From assembly GCF_001417735.1 (NCBI RefSeq), contig NZ_BBUZ01000024.1:244094-308093 (forward strand): a stretch of DNA of 64,000 bases, written 5' to 3'. The notes under the pieces are model-generated. The model searched no databases and had not been told where the DNA came from. It worked only from the letters and a program-made list of their open reading frames with translations. How positions within the stretch are numbered: position 1 is the stretch's first letter; every line of letters begins with the position of its first letter. Positions 9,187 through 17,359 of the stretch are shown piece after piece. The position numbers were made by a program, and so were the translations under genes. Source of the stretch: Streptomyces sp. NBRC 110028. GTDB lineage: Bacteria > Actinomycetota > Actinomycetes > Streptomycetales > Streptomycetaceae.

Positions 9187-9834
9187 ATGCCCCACAGCCA
9201 ATCCTCTGCACAACGCGGCCGCGTCCGCCTCGCGCGCGGAGCGTCGCCGTGGCTCCTCCCGACCGTCGCCACGGCGGCGGTCAGCCTCACCCGCGCCCGT
9301 CGCTCCGGACGCTGGGCGGCAGTAGCCGTGCCCGCCACCGCGCTCGCGGCGGGCATGCTGTGGTTCTTCCGCGACCCCGAGAGAGAGATCACTCAGGGCC
9401 GCGTCATCTCCCCGGCCGACGGCGTGGTGCAGAGCATCATGCCGTGGAAGGACGGGCGCACCCGCGTCGCGATCTTCATGAGCCCGCTCAACGTCCATGT
9501 GAACCGGGCTCCGCTGGCCGGCACCGTGACCTCCGTGGAGCACATCCCGGGCGGCTTCGTTCCCGCGTTCAACAAGGAAAGCGAGAACAACGAGCGGGTC
9601 GTCTGGCACTTCGACACCGAGCTGGGCGACATCGAGATGGTCCAGATCGCCGGGGCGGTCGCCCGGCGTATCGTTCCGTACGTGCCGCAGGGCACCAAGG
9701 TCGAACAGGGTGAGCGGATCGGTCTCATCCGCTTCGGCTCGCGCGTGGACGTGTACCTCCCCGAGGGCGTCGATGTCGCGGTCGAGGTCGGCCAGGCCAC
9801 CACCGCGGGGGTGACTCGCCTTGACCGTGATTGA
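9187..9834 (+). CDS. psd: phosphatidylserine decarboxylase proenzyme (short type)
   Basis: A 215-residue protein of the short, archaeal/actinobacterial Psd type, which converts phosphatidylserine to phosphatidylethanolamine at the membrane. Residues about 25-60 form a hydrophobic membrane hairpin (AVAVPATALAAGMLWFF). FMSPLNVHVNRAPLAGTV is family-typical. RFGSRVDVYLP near the C-terminus contains the Gly-Ser pair where self-cleavage makes the pyruvoyl group. GAAGG lies six bases before the ATG. The 180 bases upstream (9007-9186) hold no gene. The 3' end overlaps pssA. Confidence 0.93.
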   Translation: MPHSQSSAQRGRVRLARGASPWLLPTVATAAVSLTRARRSGRWAAVAVPATALAAGMLWFFRDPEREITQGRVISPADGVVQSIMPWKDGRTRVAIFMSPLNVHVNRAPLAGTVTSVEHIPGGFVPAFNKESENNERVVWHFDTELGDIEMVQIAGAVARRIVPYVPQGTKVEQGERIGLIRFGSRVDVYLPEGVDVAVEVGQATTAGVTRLDRD

Positions 9835-10681
9835 TCCCGACACCCAGGCCGCCTGGGTCCCCGAGGCCGACATGGACGCCGCCGACGAGACGGACGACAT
9901 GCCCCTGTCGACCCGGCTGTCGATAGCGGACACCCTGACCCTCGGCAACGCCACCTGTGGCTTCCTGGCGGTCTACTTCACCACCACCGGCGTCCTCATC
10001 CCGCACCTCACGGGCAGCGAGGACGGCGGCATGACCCGTCACAGCGCCGCCTCCGCGGTCATGCTGATGCTGCTGGCGTCCGTCTTCGACCTCTTCGACG
10101 GGCTCGTCGCACGGAAGCTGCGCAGCTCGGCCATGGGCGCGGAGCTGGACAACCTCTCCGACCTGGTCAGCTTCGGGCTCGCCCCGGCGTACTTCGTCCT
10201 CGTCTGGGGCATGGTCGCCGACGACGCCTACCAGCGGGTCTCGGTGGTGGGCGCCATCGTGGTGCTCCTCGCGGTCGTGCTCCGGCTGGCCAGATTCTCC
10301 TGCGTCACGCTGCGCGACGGCGTCTTCCAGGGCATGCCGAGCCCCTTCGGGGCGCTCACGGTCGTCTCGGTCGTCCTGCTGGGCCTGCCCTTCGTGCCGA
10401 CCCTGCTGGCGATCATCGGCATCGCCTGGCTCATGGTGAGCCGCGTCGAGTACCCCAAGCCGCGCGGCCGCCTCGCCGTGGCCATGCTCGGCTGGATCGT
10501 CACCAGCATGGCGCTGCTGTCCGCCTGGGCCTTCCAGGCCCCCGGCGGCGAGCTGCTCCTGCAGTCGGCGTGCGCCCTGCAGGTCGTCATGGGCGCGGTG
10601 ATCCCCCTCTTCGCCACCGCCCGCCGCGTCAACGCCTTCCGCGACAACCGCCGCGAGGCGAGGGCGGCGCAGCTGCCGTAG
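9821..10681 (+). CDS. pssA: CDP-diacylglycerol--serine O-phosphatidyltransferase
   Basis: A 286-residue integral membrane CDP-alcohol phosphatidyltransferase making phosphatidylserine, the substrate for the neighbouring Psd. The signature D-G-x2-A-R-x8-G-x3-D-x3-D is complete in DGLVARKLRSSAMGAELDN plus the following LSD. About six to eight hydrophobic segments follow. The start is either TTG 9821 or GTG 9827; both overlap the psd end (14 or 8 bases), so translation is coupled. The operon ends at a strong bidirectional hairpin at 10702. Confidence 0.93.
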   Translation: MTVIDPDTQAAWVPEADMDAADETDDMPLSTRLSIADTLTLGNATCGFLAVYFTTTGVLIPHLTGSEDGGMTRHSAASAVMLMLLASVFDLFDGLVARKLRSSAMGAELDNLSDLVSFGLAPAYFVLVWGMVADDAYQRVSVVGAIVVLLAVVLRLARFSCVTLRDGVFQGMPSPFGALTVVSVVLLGLPFVPTLLAIIGIAWLMVSRVEYPKPRGRLAVAMLGWIVTSMALLSAWAFQAPGGELLLQSACALQVVMGAVIPLFATARRVNAFRDNRREARAAQLP

Positions 10682-10701
10682 CGGCTGTCGCAGCGGTCGG
10701 A

Positions 10702-10748
10702 AAAACGCCGTGGGGCCCGGGCTTCTCGCTCGGGCCCCACGGCGTTTT
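10702..10748. terminator. Bidirectional terminator between pssA and the toxin-antitoxin pair
   Basis: A perfect 18-bp inverted repeat (AAAACGCCGTGGGGCCCG and its complement) encloses an 11-base loop. The A-run on one side and T-run on the other let it work for pssA on the + strand and the PIN gene on the - strand. Confidence 0.9.
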
Positions 10749-10765
10749 CCGGGTTGCGACCGAAA

Positions 10766-11149
10766 CTACGGCCCCACGTCGAGGACGCGCACCGGCCGCC
10801 CCTTCCACTCGTCCGCCGCGGCCGTCGCGACCCTCGCGCCGTCGGGGCGCTCAGGAGTCGGTTGGGCCACGTAGGCGGTGTGGGCGATCGCCCATCCGGC
10901 GGTATCGCCCGCTACCGCGAGTACGGCTGGAAGGTCCAAGTCGAGGACCGTGAGGCCGGGCAAGGCGGCCATGTGCTCAGCCGTCCCGGGGCGGGCCCGA
11001 TCGGCCTCGACGAGGGCACAGGCCGGGGCGTAGAGGAACCAGCCCGGTTCGGCGTGAGCTCGGTGGATCAGGCGGGAGAGCAGGATGCTGCCACGCCCGG
11101 CGGCCACCATGGCCGTGTCGTCCAGCACGACGTGCAGAGCATCGGTCAC
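10766..11149 (-). CDS. PIN-like toxin of a type II toxin-antitoxin pair
   Basis: A 127-residue protein with PIN-like acidic positions: VVLDDTAMVA near the N-terminus, ALVEADRA near residue 48 and a C-terminal VRVLDVGP strand. If active it would be a metal-dependent ribonuclease. It overlaps the upstream ribbon-helix-helix antitoxin by four bases (ATGA), the classic antitoxin-first order. Identification rests on acidic spacing, length and pairing; the sequence has diverged and a non-catalytic PIN-like fold is possible. Confidence 0.6.
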   Translation of the reverse strand: MTDALHVVLDDTAMVAAGRGSILLSRLIHRAHAEPGWFLYAPACALVEADRARPGTAEHMAALPGLTVLDLDLPAVLAVAGDTAGWAIAHTAYVAQPTPERPDGARVATAAADEWKGRPVRVLDVGP

Positions 11150-11403
11150 CGGGGAGTCGCCTCCGCCAGACGCCGATCCAGCTCAGCGTCCAAGTCGGCC
11201 ACGTCGGCCTCGCTGGGGTCGTAACCGTTCCACTCCCGCAGAACGGCGCGAGCCCGCTCGGCGCGCTCGGCACGCTCGGCGGGGGTCAGCACGGTGTCGG
11301 CCAGGCGCGCCAGATAGGCGCGTAGGGAGAGCCCCTCCGAAGCCGCTATCTCGGCAAGCCGATCTCGCGCCTCTTTCGGGATACGGATGGTGGCATCGGC
11401 CAT
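11146..11403 (-). CDS. ribbon-helix-helix antitoxin (MazE7/CopG-like)
   Basis: An 85-residue protein. Residues 4-40 (ATIRIPKEARDRLAEIAASE, then GLSLRAYLARLAD) match a ribbon-helix-helix DNA-binding unit that dimerises through the N-terminal strand. The charged C-terminal helix (PAERAERAERARAVLREW) is the usual toxin-binding region. It is the first gene of the pair, with GGAAGGAG upstream of the ATG. A 12-bp inverted repeat at 11429-11462, about 26 bases upstream, is a good autoregulatory operator candidate. Confidence 0.75.
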   Translation of the reverse strand: MADATIRIPKEARDRLAEIAASEGLSLRAYLARLADTVLTPAERAERAERARAVLREWNGYDPSEADVADLDAELDRRLAEATPR

Positions 11404-11428
11404 GGTGAGGCTCCTTCCCTACTCGACG

Positions 11429-11462
11429 CAGGGTACGGGTACGCACCCGCACCCGTACCCTG
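11429..11462 (-). promoter_or_regulatory. Inverted repeat between glycerate kinase and antitoxin genes
   Basis: CAGGGTACGGGT and ACCCGTACCCTG form a perfect 12-bp inverted repeat with a 10-base spacer. It lies 21 bases past the glycerate kinase stop and 26 bases before the antitoxin start, both on the - strand. There is no T-run after it, so an operator for the antitoxin-toxin complex is as likely as a terminator. Within each arm GGGTACGGGT is itself repetitive. Confidence 0.5.
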
Positions 11463-11483
11463 GCTGAGCGGAAGGGGCGGACC

Positions 11484-12695
11484 TCAGGACAGGAAGTCCC
11501 TCGCCAGACGCTCCGCGGCCCGCTCCAGCAGCGGGCCCGCTTCCGCGATGCAGCGGGCCGCGTCCGGCTCCAGGTCGGTCAGGGGGTACGCGCGGCGGAT
11601 ACCGGCGCCGCCCAGGGCCGCCGGGGAGAGGGCGAGGCGGCCGCAGACCGCGACCACGTCGATGCCGCGCGCCCGCGCCGCCGCCGCGACCCCCGCCGGG
11701 GCCTTGCCGTGCAGGGTCTGCTCGTCCAGCGAGCCCTCCCCCGTGATCACCAGGTCGGCGCCCTCCAGCGCGGCGGCGAAGCCCAGGACGTCCAGCATGA
11801 CGTCGATCCCGGGGCGGAACGCCGCGTCGAGGCCCAGCAGCGCGCCGAAGCCGATGCCGCCCGCGGCGCCCGCGCCCGGCGCGGCCGCGTACTCGGCGGC
11901 GCGGGCCCCCACGGTGCGCTCCAGGACCCGTACGTACTGCGTGAGGGCGGAGTCCAGGGCCGCCACATCGGCCTCGCTCGCGCCCTTCTGCGGGCCGTAG
12001 ACCGCCGCCGCGCCCTTCGGGCCGGTCAGCGGATTGTCGACATCGCTGGCCAGCACCAGCTCCGTCGCCGCCAGACGCGGGTCGAGGCCGGAGAGATCCG
12101 CCGTGGCCAGTTCGCCCAGCGGGCCGCCGCCCGGCGCGACGGGCGTGCCGTCGCCCCGCAGGAAGCGCGCGCCGAGCGCGCTCAGCATTCCGGCGCCGCC
12201 ATCGGTCGTGGCGCTGCCGCCGACGCCGAAGACGATCGTGCGGGCACCCGCGTCGAGCGCCGCCCGCAGCAGCTCACCGCTGCCGTACGTGGTGGCGGTG
12301 AGCGGCGCGAAGACCCCGTCCGGGAGGTGCCGCAGCCCGGACGCCTCGGCCATCTCCACCACGGCCGTGCCGTCGCGCAGCGCGTACGCCGCCGTGACCG
12401 GGGCGCCGAGCGGCCCGGTCACCCGCGCCTCGCGCCGCTCGAACCCGGCCGCGACCGCCGCGTCCACCGTGCCGTCACCGCCGTCGGCGACCGGCAGCGC
12501 GTCGATACGGAGCTGATCGGCCCCGCCGGACCAGCCGCGCCGCAGCCCCGCCGTCACGCGTTCGGCGACCTCGACGGCCGTGAGCGAGCCCTTGAACTTG
12601 TCGGCGGCGATCAGCACCCGCGTCGGGGGCGTCGCCTGCCCCTGCGCCCACGTCTTCACCTCTGCCTCCGCCTCGGCCTTCGCAGCGTCCGTCAC
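11484..12695 (-). CDS. glxK: glycerate kinase (type I, GlxK/GarK family)
   Basis: A 403-residue glycerate kinase phosphorylating glycerate from glyoxylate or sugar-acid metabolism. Family motifs are clear: VLIAADKFKGSLTAVEVAE at residues 27-45, LPVADGGDGTVDA, FGVGGSATTDGGAGMLSALG and LVITGEGSLDEQTLHGKAP near the C-terminus. The first ~25 residues are a poorly conserved charged extension, so a later start is possible. It is transcribed divergently from the ADP-ribosylglycohydrolase gene across a 102-bp intergenic stretch that must hold both promoters. Confidence 0.92.
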   Translation of the reverse strand: MTDAAKAEAEAEVKTWAQGQATPPTRVLIAADKFKGSLTAVEVAERVTAGLRRGWSGGADQLRIDALPVADGGDGTVDAAVAAGFERREARVTGPLGAPVTAAYALRDGTAVVEMAEASGLRHLPDGVFAPLTATTYGSGELLRAALDAGARTIVFGVGGSATTDGGAGMLSALGARFLRGDGTPVAPGGGPLGELATADLSGLDPRLAATELVLASDVDNPLTGPKGAAAVYGPQKGASEADVAALDSALTQYVRVLERTVGARAAEYAAAPGAGAAGGIGFGALLGLDAAFRPGIDVMLDVLGFAAALEGADLVITGEGSLDEQTLHGKAPAGVAAAARARGIDVVAVCGRLALSPAALGGAGIRRAYPLTDLEPDAARCIAEAGPLLERAAERLARDFLS

Positions 12696-12797
12696 CCTGG
12701 TACCCCTTGCTGTTCGCTCAGGCAGTCGAAGCCGCCCCGACCCTATCCGCTGGAACGGCCACCCGGTACACCCTCATCATCCGGGTACATCTGACAC

Positions 12798-13865
12798 ATG
12801 GGCCACAGCGGCAGCGCACTCGCGGACCGGATCCTCGGCGGCTGGCTCGGCCGCGTCGCCGGGAACATGCTGGGCAAGCCCATCGAGCGCGGCGACCAGT
12901 GGACCCGCGACCGCATCGACCGCTATCTGCGCCGCGCCGACGCCCTCCCGCTCACCGACTACCTGCCCGCGCTGGAGCCGCCACCGGACCCGGTGGAGTT
13001 CGAGCTGCGCCCCGAGTGGCAGGAGTGCGTCCGCGGCCGGATCCACGGCAGCTGCCGGGACGACGACATCGACTACACCGTCCTGGGCCTGCACCTCCTG
13101 GAGACCCACGGCTTCGGGTTCACCACCGAGCAGGTGGGCGAGATGTGGCTGCTGCGGCTGCCGTACCTCCAGACCTTCACCGCCGAGCGGGCCGCGTACC
13201 GCAATCTCGCGGCCGGGGTACGGCCCCCGCTCACCGCCACCGTCGACAACCCCTACCAGGAGTGGATCGGCGCCCTGATCCGCGCCGACATCCACGGCTG
13301 GGTCAACCCCGGCAATCCGCCCCGCGCCGCCGCCATGGCCCGCCGCGACGCCGTACTGTCGCACACCGGCAACGGGGTGTACGGGGCGATGTGGGCGGCC
13401 GCGCTGATCGCCGCCGCCTTCTCGGCCGACGGCCCGCGCACGGCGGTCGAGGCCGCCCTCGGCCGCGTCCCGCCGCGCTGCCGCCTGGCCCGTACCGTGC
13501 GCCGCGCCGCGTCCCTGTACGACGCGGGCGTGGCCTGGGAGGACGCGCTGGAGCAGCTGGAGCGCGAGACCAGCGGCCTGCCCTGGATCCACACCGTCCC
13601 GAACGCCGCCGTCCTCACCGCCGGGCTCCTGTACGGCGCGGGGGACTTCACCACGACGATCGCCCTGACCGTGCGCGGCGGCCTGGACACCGACTCCAAC
13701 GGCGCCACCGCCGGATCCGTCGCGGGCGTGCTGTGCGGCGCGGCCGCCATCCCGCCGCAGTGGACGGAGCCGCTTCAGGACCGGATCCGCAGCGCCGTCT
13801 ACGGCTTCGACGCCGCCCGCATCAGCGACCTCGCGGCCCGCACCCACCGCCTGGCGCTGCGGTAG
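12798..13865 (+). CDS. ADP-ribosylglycohydrolase family protein
   Basis: A 355-residue all-helical DraG/ADPRH-type hydrolase. The N-terminal DRILGGWLGRVAGNMLGKP is the family's first helix and glycine-rich loop. Metal-ligand acidic clusters are seen in RDDDIDYTVLGLHLLE (about residues 88-103) and RGGLDTDSNGATAGSVAG (about 290-307). It probably removes ADP-ribose from a protein, nucleic acid or small molecule; the substrate is unknown. No ADP-ribosyltransferase gene was noticed next to it. Its 3' end abuts the decayed kinase gene on the opposite strand. Confidence 0.88.
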   Translation: MGHSGSALADRILGGWLGRVAGNMLGKPIERGDQWTRDRIDRYLRRADALPLTDYLPALEPPPDPVEFELRPEWQECVRGRIHGSCRDDDIDYTVLGLHLLETHGFGFTTEQVGEMWLLRLPYLQTFTAERAAYRNLAAGVRPPLTATVDNPYQEWIGALIRADIHGWVNPGNPPRAAAMARRDAVLSHTGNGVYGAMWAAALIAAAFSADGPRTAVEAALGRVPPRCRLARTVRRAASLYDAGVAWEDALEQLERETSGLPWIHTVPNAAVLTAGLLYGAGDFTTTIALTVRGGLDTDSNGATAGSVAGVLCGAAAIPPQWTEPLQDRIRSAVYGFDAARISDLAARTHRLALR

Positions 13866-15118
13866 TCCTACGCGCACCGCCCACAGTGTGCCGCTGCCGT
13901 CGAGAATCACGATCGAGTCGCCGCTCGCGGCAGGCTCGCTCACGGTCGTGCTGTCGAACTGGCCCGTCCAGAGCGTGCGGCCGTGCTCCGCTCCGACGCT
14001 CCGCACGCTGGTCCAGCGCCGGAACACCCGTGCCCGCTCCGTCTTGGAGAGCAGGGCGTATGTGCCCGTGGTCCGCACCCTCCGGGGGTCGGCGCGCCAC
14101 CGCCTCGTGCCGTCGTCGGCGGCCAGGCACACCGGTCCCGATCCGGTGGTCAGGACGAACCCGCCCGCCACGCTCGTCGTCGCCTGGTCCTCCAGGTCCA
14201 CCTCCTGGTACGTACGGCCGTAGGTCCAGGTCTGCTCGCCGGTGAGCCCGTTCAGCGCGGTCGGTTTCCGGCGGGACCCCTCGGCCGGCGGAAGGAACAC
14301 CGTGGTGCCCGACACCAACTCGTCGAGCGGCTGGAAGGCCCCGGTGGTGGAGGTGTCCGGTTCGGTGTTCCGGAACGGGCTCCGCCACATCACCTCACCG
14401 GTGTCCGCCGCGCGGCAGACGAGGTCGACGGGGACTGTCCTGCCGTCCTCGTAGCAGAGCAGGCCCTCGCCCGGGGGCTGCGCGAGGTCGCCCCGCGGCT
14501 GGAAGCCGGAGCGTGTCCACAGCACCTTGCCCGTCCTTCCGAGGACCGCCTTTCCGCCGCCGCAGAGGATCAGGTCGCCGGCCGGGACCCAGGCGGAGAC
14601 GCCGGGCACGAGGCTGCTCGGCGCGGGAGGCGGATCGTGAAGGTGCGCCGTGACATACCCGAGGGTGTCCGGGGCGTCGAACGGCAGCCGTCCGGTGAGC
14701 AGTTCGAACAGCACGCACCCGAGGGAGTACAGGTCGCTGCGCTGCTCGGGGCGCCCGCGTGCCTGCTCCGGCGCCATGTACGCGGCCGTGCCCACCATGA
14801 ACCCGGTGTGGGTCAGCCGGTCGCCGGTAGCCGAGGGGTCGGCGGCGCGGGCGATCCCGAAGTCGAGCACCTTCAGGATGCCCGAGGCCGCGACGAACAG
14901 ATTCGCGGGCTTGGTGTCGCGGTGGAGGATCCGAGCGGCATGCGCCTCACTCAGGGCGTCACACACCTGCGCCCCCCCACTGCGCCACCTCCTCCTCGCC
15001 GACCGGTCCGCGCCGGACAACGGCGTCCAGGCCCTCGCCCCGGAGCAGTTCCATCACGAGGAACGGCGTCGTGCCCTCGCCGGTGGCCGGCGGCGAGGAG
15101 GCCAGGAGGCCACGGCGC
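13866..15118 (-). pseudogene. decayed PknB-type Ser/Thr kinase with PQQ beta-propeller sensor
   Basis: Transcribed leftwards. The part before 14975 encodes TPFLVMELLRGEGLDAVVRR, typical mid-N-lobe sequence, but the glycine loop and lysine are absent because the unknown gene at 15130-15840 begins directly upstream. A run of seven G (- strand, plus 14972-14978) breaks the frame: six would give VAQWGAQVCDALSEAHAA. After the shift come HRDTKPANL, LDFGIARAAD and GTAAYMAPEQARGRPEQRSD, then a jump from the C-lobe (PAPSSLVPGV) straight into PQQ repeats (GKVLWTRSG, GEVMWRSPF, GTLWAVRV), so C-lobe and membrane segment seem deleted. The open frame then runs antisense through the ADPRH gene with no meaningful stop. 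Confidence 0.75.
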
Positions 15119-15129
15119 CCGTCAGTCCG

Positions 15130-15840
15130 TCAGTCCGTCGCCAGATCCCAGGCGTTGCCCATCCAGCCCTCGTGGCTGCCGAGGAGGGCGACGAGGGCGG
15201 CGGTGACGCGGGGGTCCCACCAGTCCGCGAGCACGTCCAGCTCGAAGGCGCTGCCGGGGCCGCTGTGGAAGTCCAGGACGATCCGGCGGTCGACTCGCCA
15301 CTTGGTGCGGCGCGGCGGGCGGGCGACGTCACCGCTGCCACCGATGACGCTGCCGATCGCGATGGCCAGCTGGAGCGGCGAGATCAGCCACCACATGAAC
15401 CACCAGAAGGGCCGCCCCTTCAGCCCGACCGCGGGCTGTGCGCCCGCCTGCCGGACGGTCCAGCGGGTGCGGACCCGACCGCCCCGCATGGCCGGTTCGC
15501 GGGTGATGAGGGCGAGGGATTCACCGGCGGCGCCCAGCACCTCGTACGTGGCCGGGCCGCCCTTGACCGCCGACTTGGTGCCCACGTGCGCGAACACCTG
15601 CTGCCGGTAGTGGTCGGCCCAGAGGGTGAAGGCGCGGGTGCCGTCCTTGCGGGCGGCGCGGTACGCCTTCAGGTCGCCGCCGGGCGGGTCGCGGCGCTCG
15701 GGGAAGGCCAGGGGACGGACGGCGCGGTCCGGCGCGGGGGCCGAGTCGGAGACGCGTATCGTCCGGGTGACCCGCCCGTCGTTCGGCGGTTGTTCGTCCT
15801 TGCTCAGGGTCTGACCGCTCAGCCACAGGTATTGGCTCAT
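15130..15840 (-). CDS. hypothetical protein with a short membrane hairpin
   Basis: A 236-residue protein not recognised. Residues about 150-175 (GRPFWWFMWWLISPLQLAIA) are strongly hydrophobic and Trp-rich, suggesting a membrane or interfacial segment. The flanking parts look like beta-rich globular sequence (TFEVLGAAG-type strands, RIVLDFHSGPGSAFELDVL). The ATG follows a G-rich stretch on the - strand (GGGGGAAT). It lies immediately upstream of the kinase remnant and could once have been expressed with it. I cannot offer a function. Confidence 0.6.
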   Translation of the reverse strand: MSQYLWLSGQTLSKDEQPPNDGRVTRTIRVSDSAPAPDRAVRPLAFPERRDPPGGDLKAYRAARKDGTRAFTLWADHYRQQVFAHVGTKSAVKGGPATYEVLGAAGESLALITREPAMRGGRVRTRWTVRQAGAQPAVGLKGRPFWWFMWWLISPLQLAIAIGSVIGGSGDVARPPRRTKWRVDRRIVLDFHSGPGSAFELDVLADWWDPRVTAALVALLGSHEGWMGNAWDLATD

Positions 15841-15916
15841 TCCCGTATTCCCCCGTGTGCCACGTTGACCTGGTGTTCGCAGCGGACTCTATCGGTCCGG
15901 TTGAACCGGCGAGGTG

Positions 15917-17359
15917 TCAGGCGAAGGCGGACAGGAGGAGCGCCATGCCGAGGCCGAGCACGCTCACCAGCGTCTGCACCACGGTCTGCGTCTTCGCCGC
16001 CTGCGTCAGATTCATGCCGAACGACTCCTTGACCAGCCAGAATCCGGCGTGGTTGACGTAGTTCAGGCCCAGCGAGCCCGAACCGATGGCGATCACGAGG
16101 AGGGACGCCTCGAGTCCGCCGCCGGTGCCGATCAGCGGGGCGATGATGCCGGTGGCGGAGACGATGCCGACCGTGGCCGAACCGGTGGTGAGGGACAGGA
16201 GCAGGGCGATCAGCCAGCCCAGGACGATCAGGTTCACATGGGCTCCCCCGGCCGCCGACGCGATGGCGTCGCCGATGCCGGAATCCTTCAGGACCTGGTT
16301 GAACGCGCCGCCACCACCGATGATCAGCAGGATGGAGGCGATGGACTGGAGGCTGCCCGTCATCGAGCGGCGGGTCTCCTCGCCCTGGCCGCTGCCGGTC
16401 ATGACGGTCAGGCCCAGGGCGAAGAGGAATCCGGCGAGCATCGCGATGAGGGGTTCGCCGATGAAGACGAGCGCGGAACGCAGCTGACTCGATTCGTCCA
16501 AAGCGGTCTCGGCGAGGGTGCGCAGCAGCATGAGGACGACGGGGATGAGGACCGAGGTCATGGCCAGGCCGGTGGGCACGTGGGAGCGAGCCGGGGTGTC
16601 GTGCTCCGGGCGGAGCTGAGCGCCGGGGCCGCCCGCGTCCGCGGTGGCCGGGGCGGGCAGCTGTCCGGCGCCGGTGAACTGGGCCACCAGCGCGGGGTCC
16701 GGGCGGACTTCGGCGAGCCGGGGCGCGATCCACCGGGCGTAGACGGGACCGGCCAGCACGATGGTGGGGACGGCGCAGATGACACCGGCCAGGAGGGTGA
16801 GGCCGAGATCGGCGTGGAGTCCGGTCATGGCGGTCAGCGGTCCGGGGTGGGGCGGCAGCATGCCGTGCAGCGTGGAGAGCGCCGCGATGGCGGGCACGCC
16901 CAGCAGGACGTACGGGGAGCCCTTCGTGCCGCCCCGCGCCTCCAGCCTGCGGGCCACGCCGAAGATCAGCGGCAGCAGCACGATCAGGCCGACCTCGAAG
17001 AACATCGGCACGCCGATGACGAAGGCGGCGCCCGCGACGAGCCACGGCAGCCGTCGGGTGCTGGACCGGTCGACGATGGCGTGGGCGATGGCGTCGGTCG
17101 CGCCCGAGTCGGACAGCAGGCGGCCGAGCATGGCGCCCAGCGCCAGCGTGATGCCTACGTCGCCCAGGGTGCCGCCGGCGCCTTCCTCGATGGACGCCGC
17201 GAGTTTGTCGGCGGGTTCGCCGGCCGCCAATCCCGTGCCGATCGTGACGACGATCAGCGCGACGAACGGATGGACGCGAAGGCGGGAGTTGATCAGGAGG
17301 ATCAGCGCTGCGATCGCCAAGGTCAGGATGAGCAGCAGTGACCAGGCGTGCGTGGTCAT
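15917..17359 (-). CDS. GntP-family gluconate/organic-acid permease
   Basis: A 480-residue GntP-type permease with about 12-14 hydrophobic segments. Family-typical stretches are GAMLGRLLSDSGATDAIAHA, MLPPHPGPLTAMTGLHADLG and IGSGSLGLNYVNHAGFWLVK. It should import gluconate-like sugar acids or other hydroxy acids with protons. It is the last gene of a GntR-MFS-GntP operon: its ATG overlaps the MFS stop by four bases. The amidohydrolase divergent from the regulator suggests a lactone or cyclic acid substrate, but this is inference. Confidence 0.9.
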   Translation of the reverse strand: MTTHAWSLLLILTLAIAALILLINSRLRVHPFVALIVVTIGTGLAAGEPADKLAASIEEGAGGTLGDVGITLALGAMLGRLLSDSGATDAIAHAIVDRSSTRRLPWLVAGAAFVIGVPMFFEVGLIVLLPLIFGVARRLEARGGTKGSPYVLLGVPAIAALSTLHGMLPPHPGPLTAMTGLHADLGLTLLAGVICAVPTIVLAGPVYARWIAPRLAEVRPDPALVAQFTGAGQLPAPATADAGGPGAQLRPEHDTPARSHVPTGLAMTSVLIPVVLMLLRTLAETALDESSQLRSALVFIGEPLIAMLAGFLFALGLTVMTGSGQGEETRRSMTGSLQSIASILLIIGGGGAFNQVLKDSGIGDAIASAAGGAHVNLIVLGWLIALLLSLTTGSATVGIVSATGIIAPLIGTGGGLEASLLVIAIGSGSLGLNYVNHAGFWLVKESFGMNLTQAAKTQTVVQTLVSVLGLGMALLLSAFA

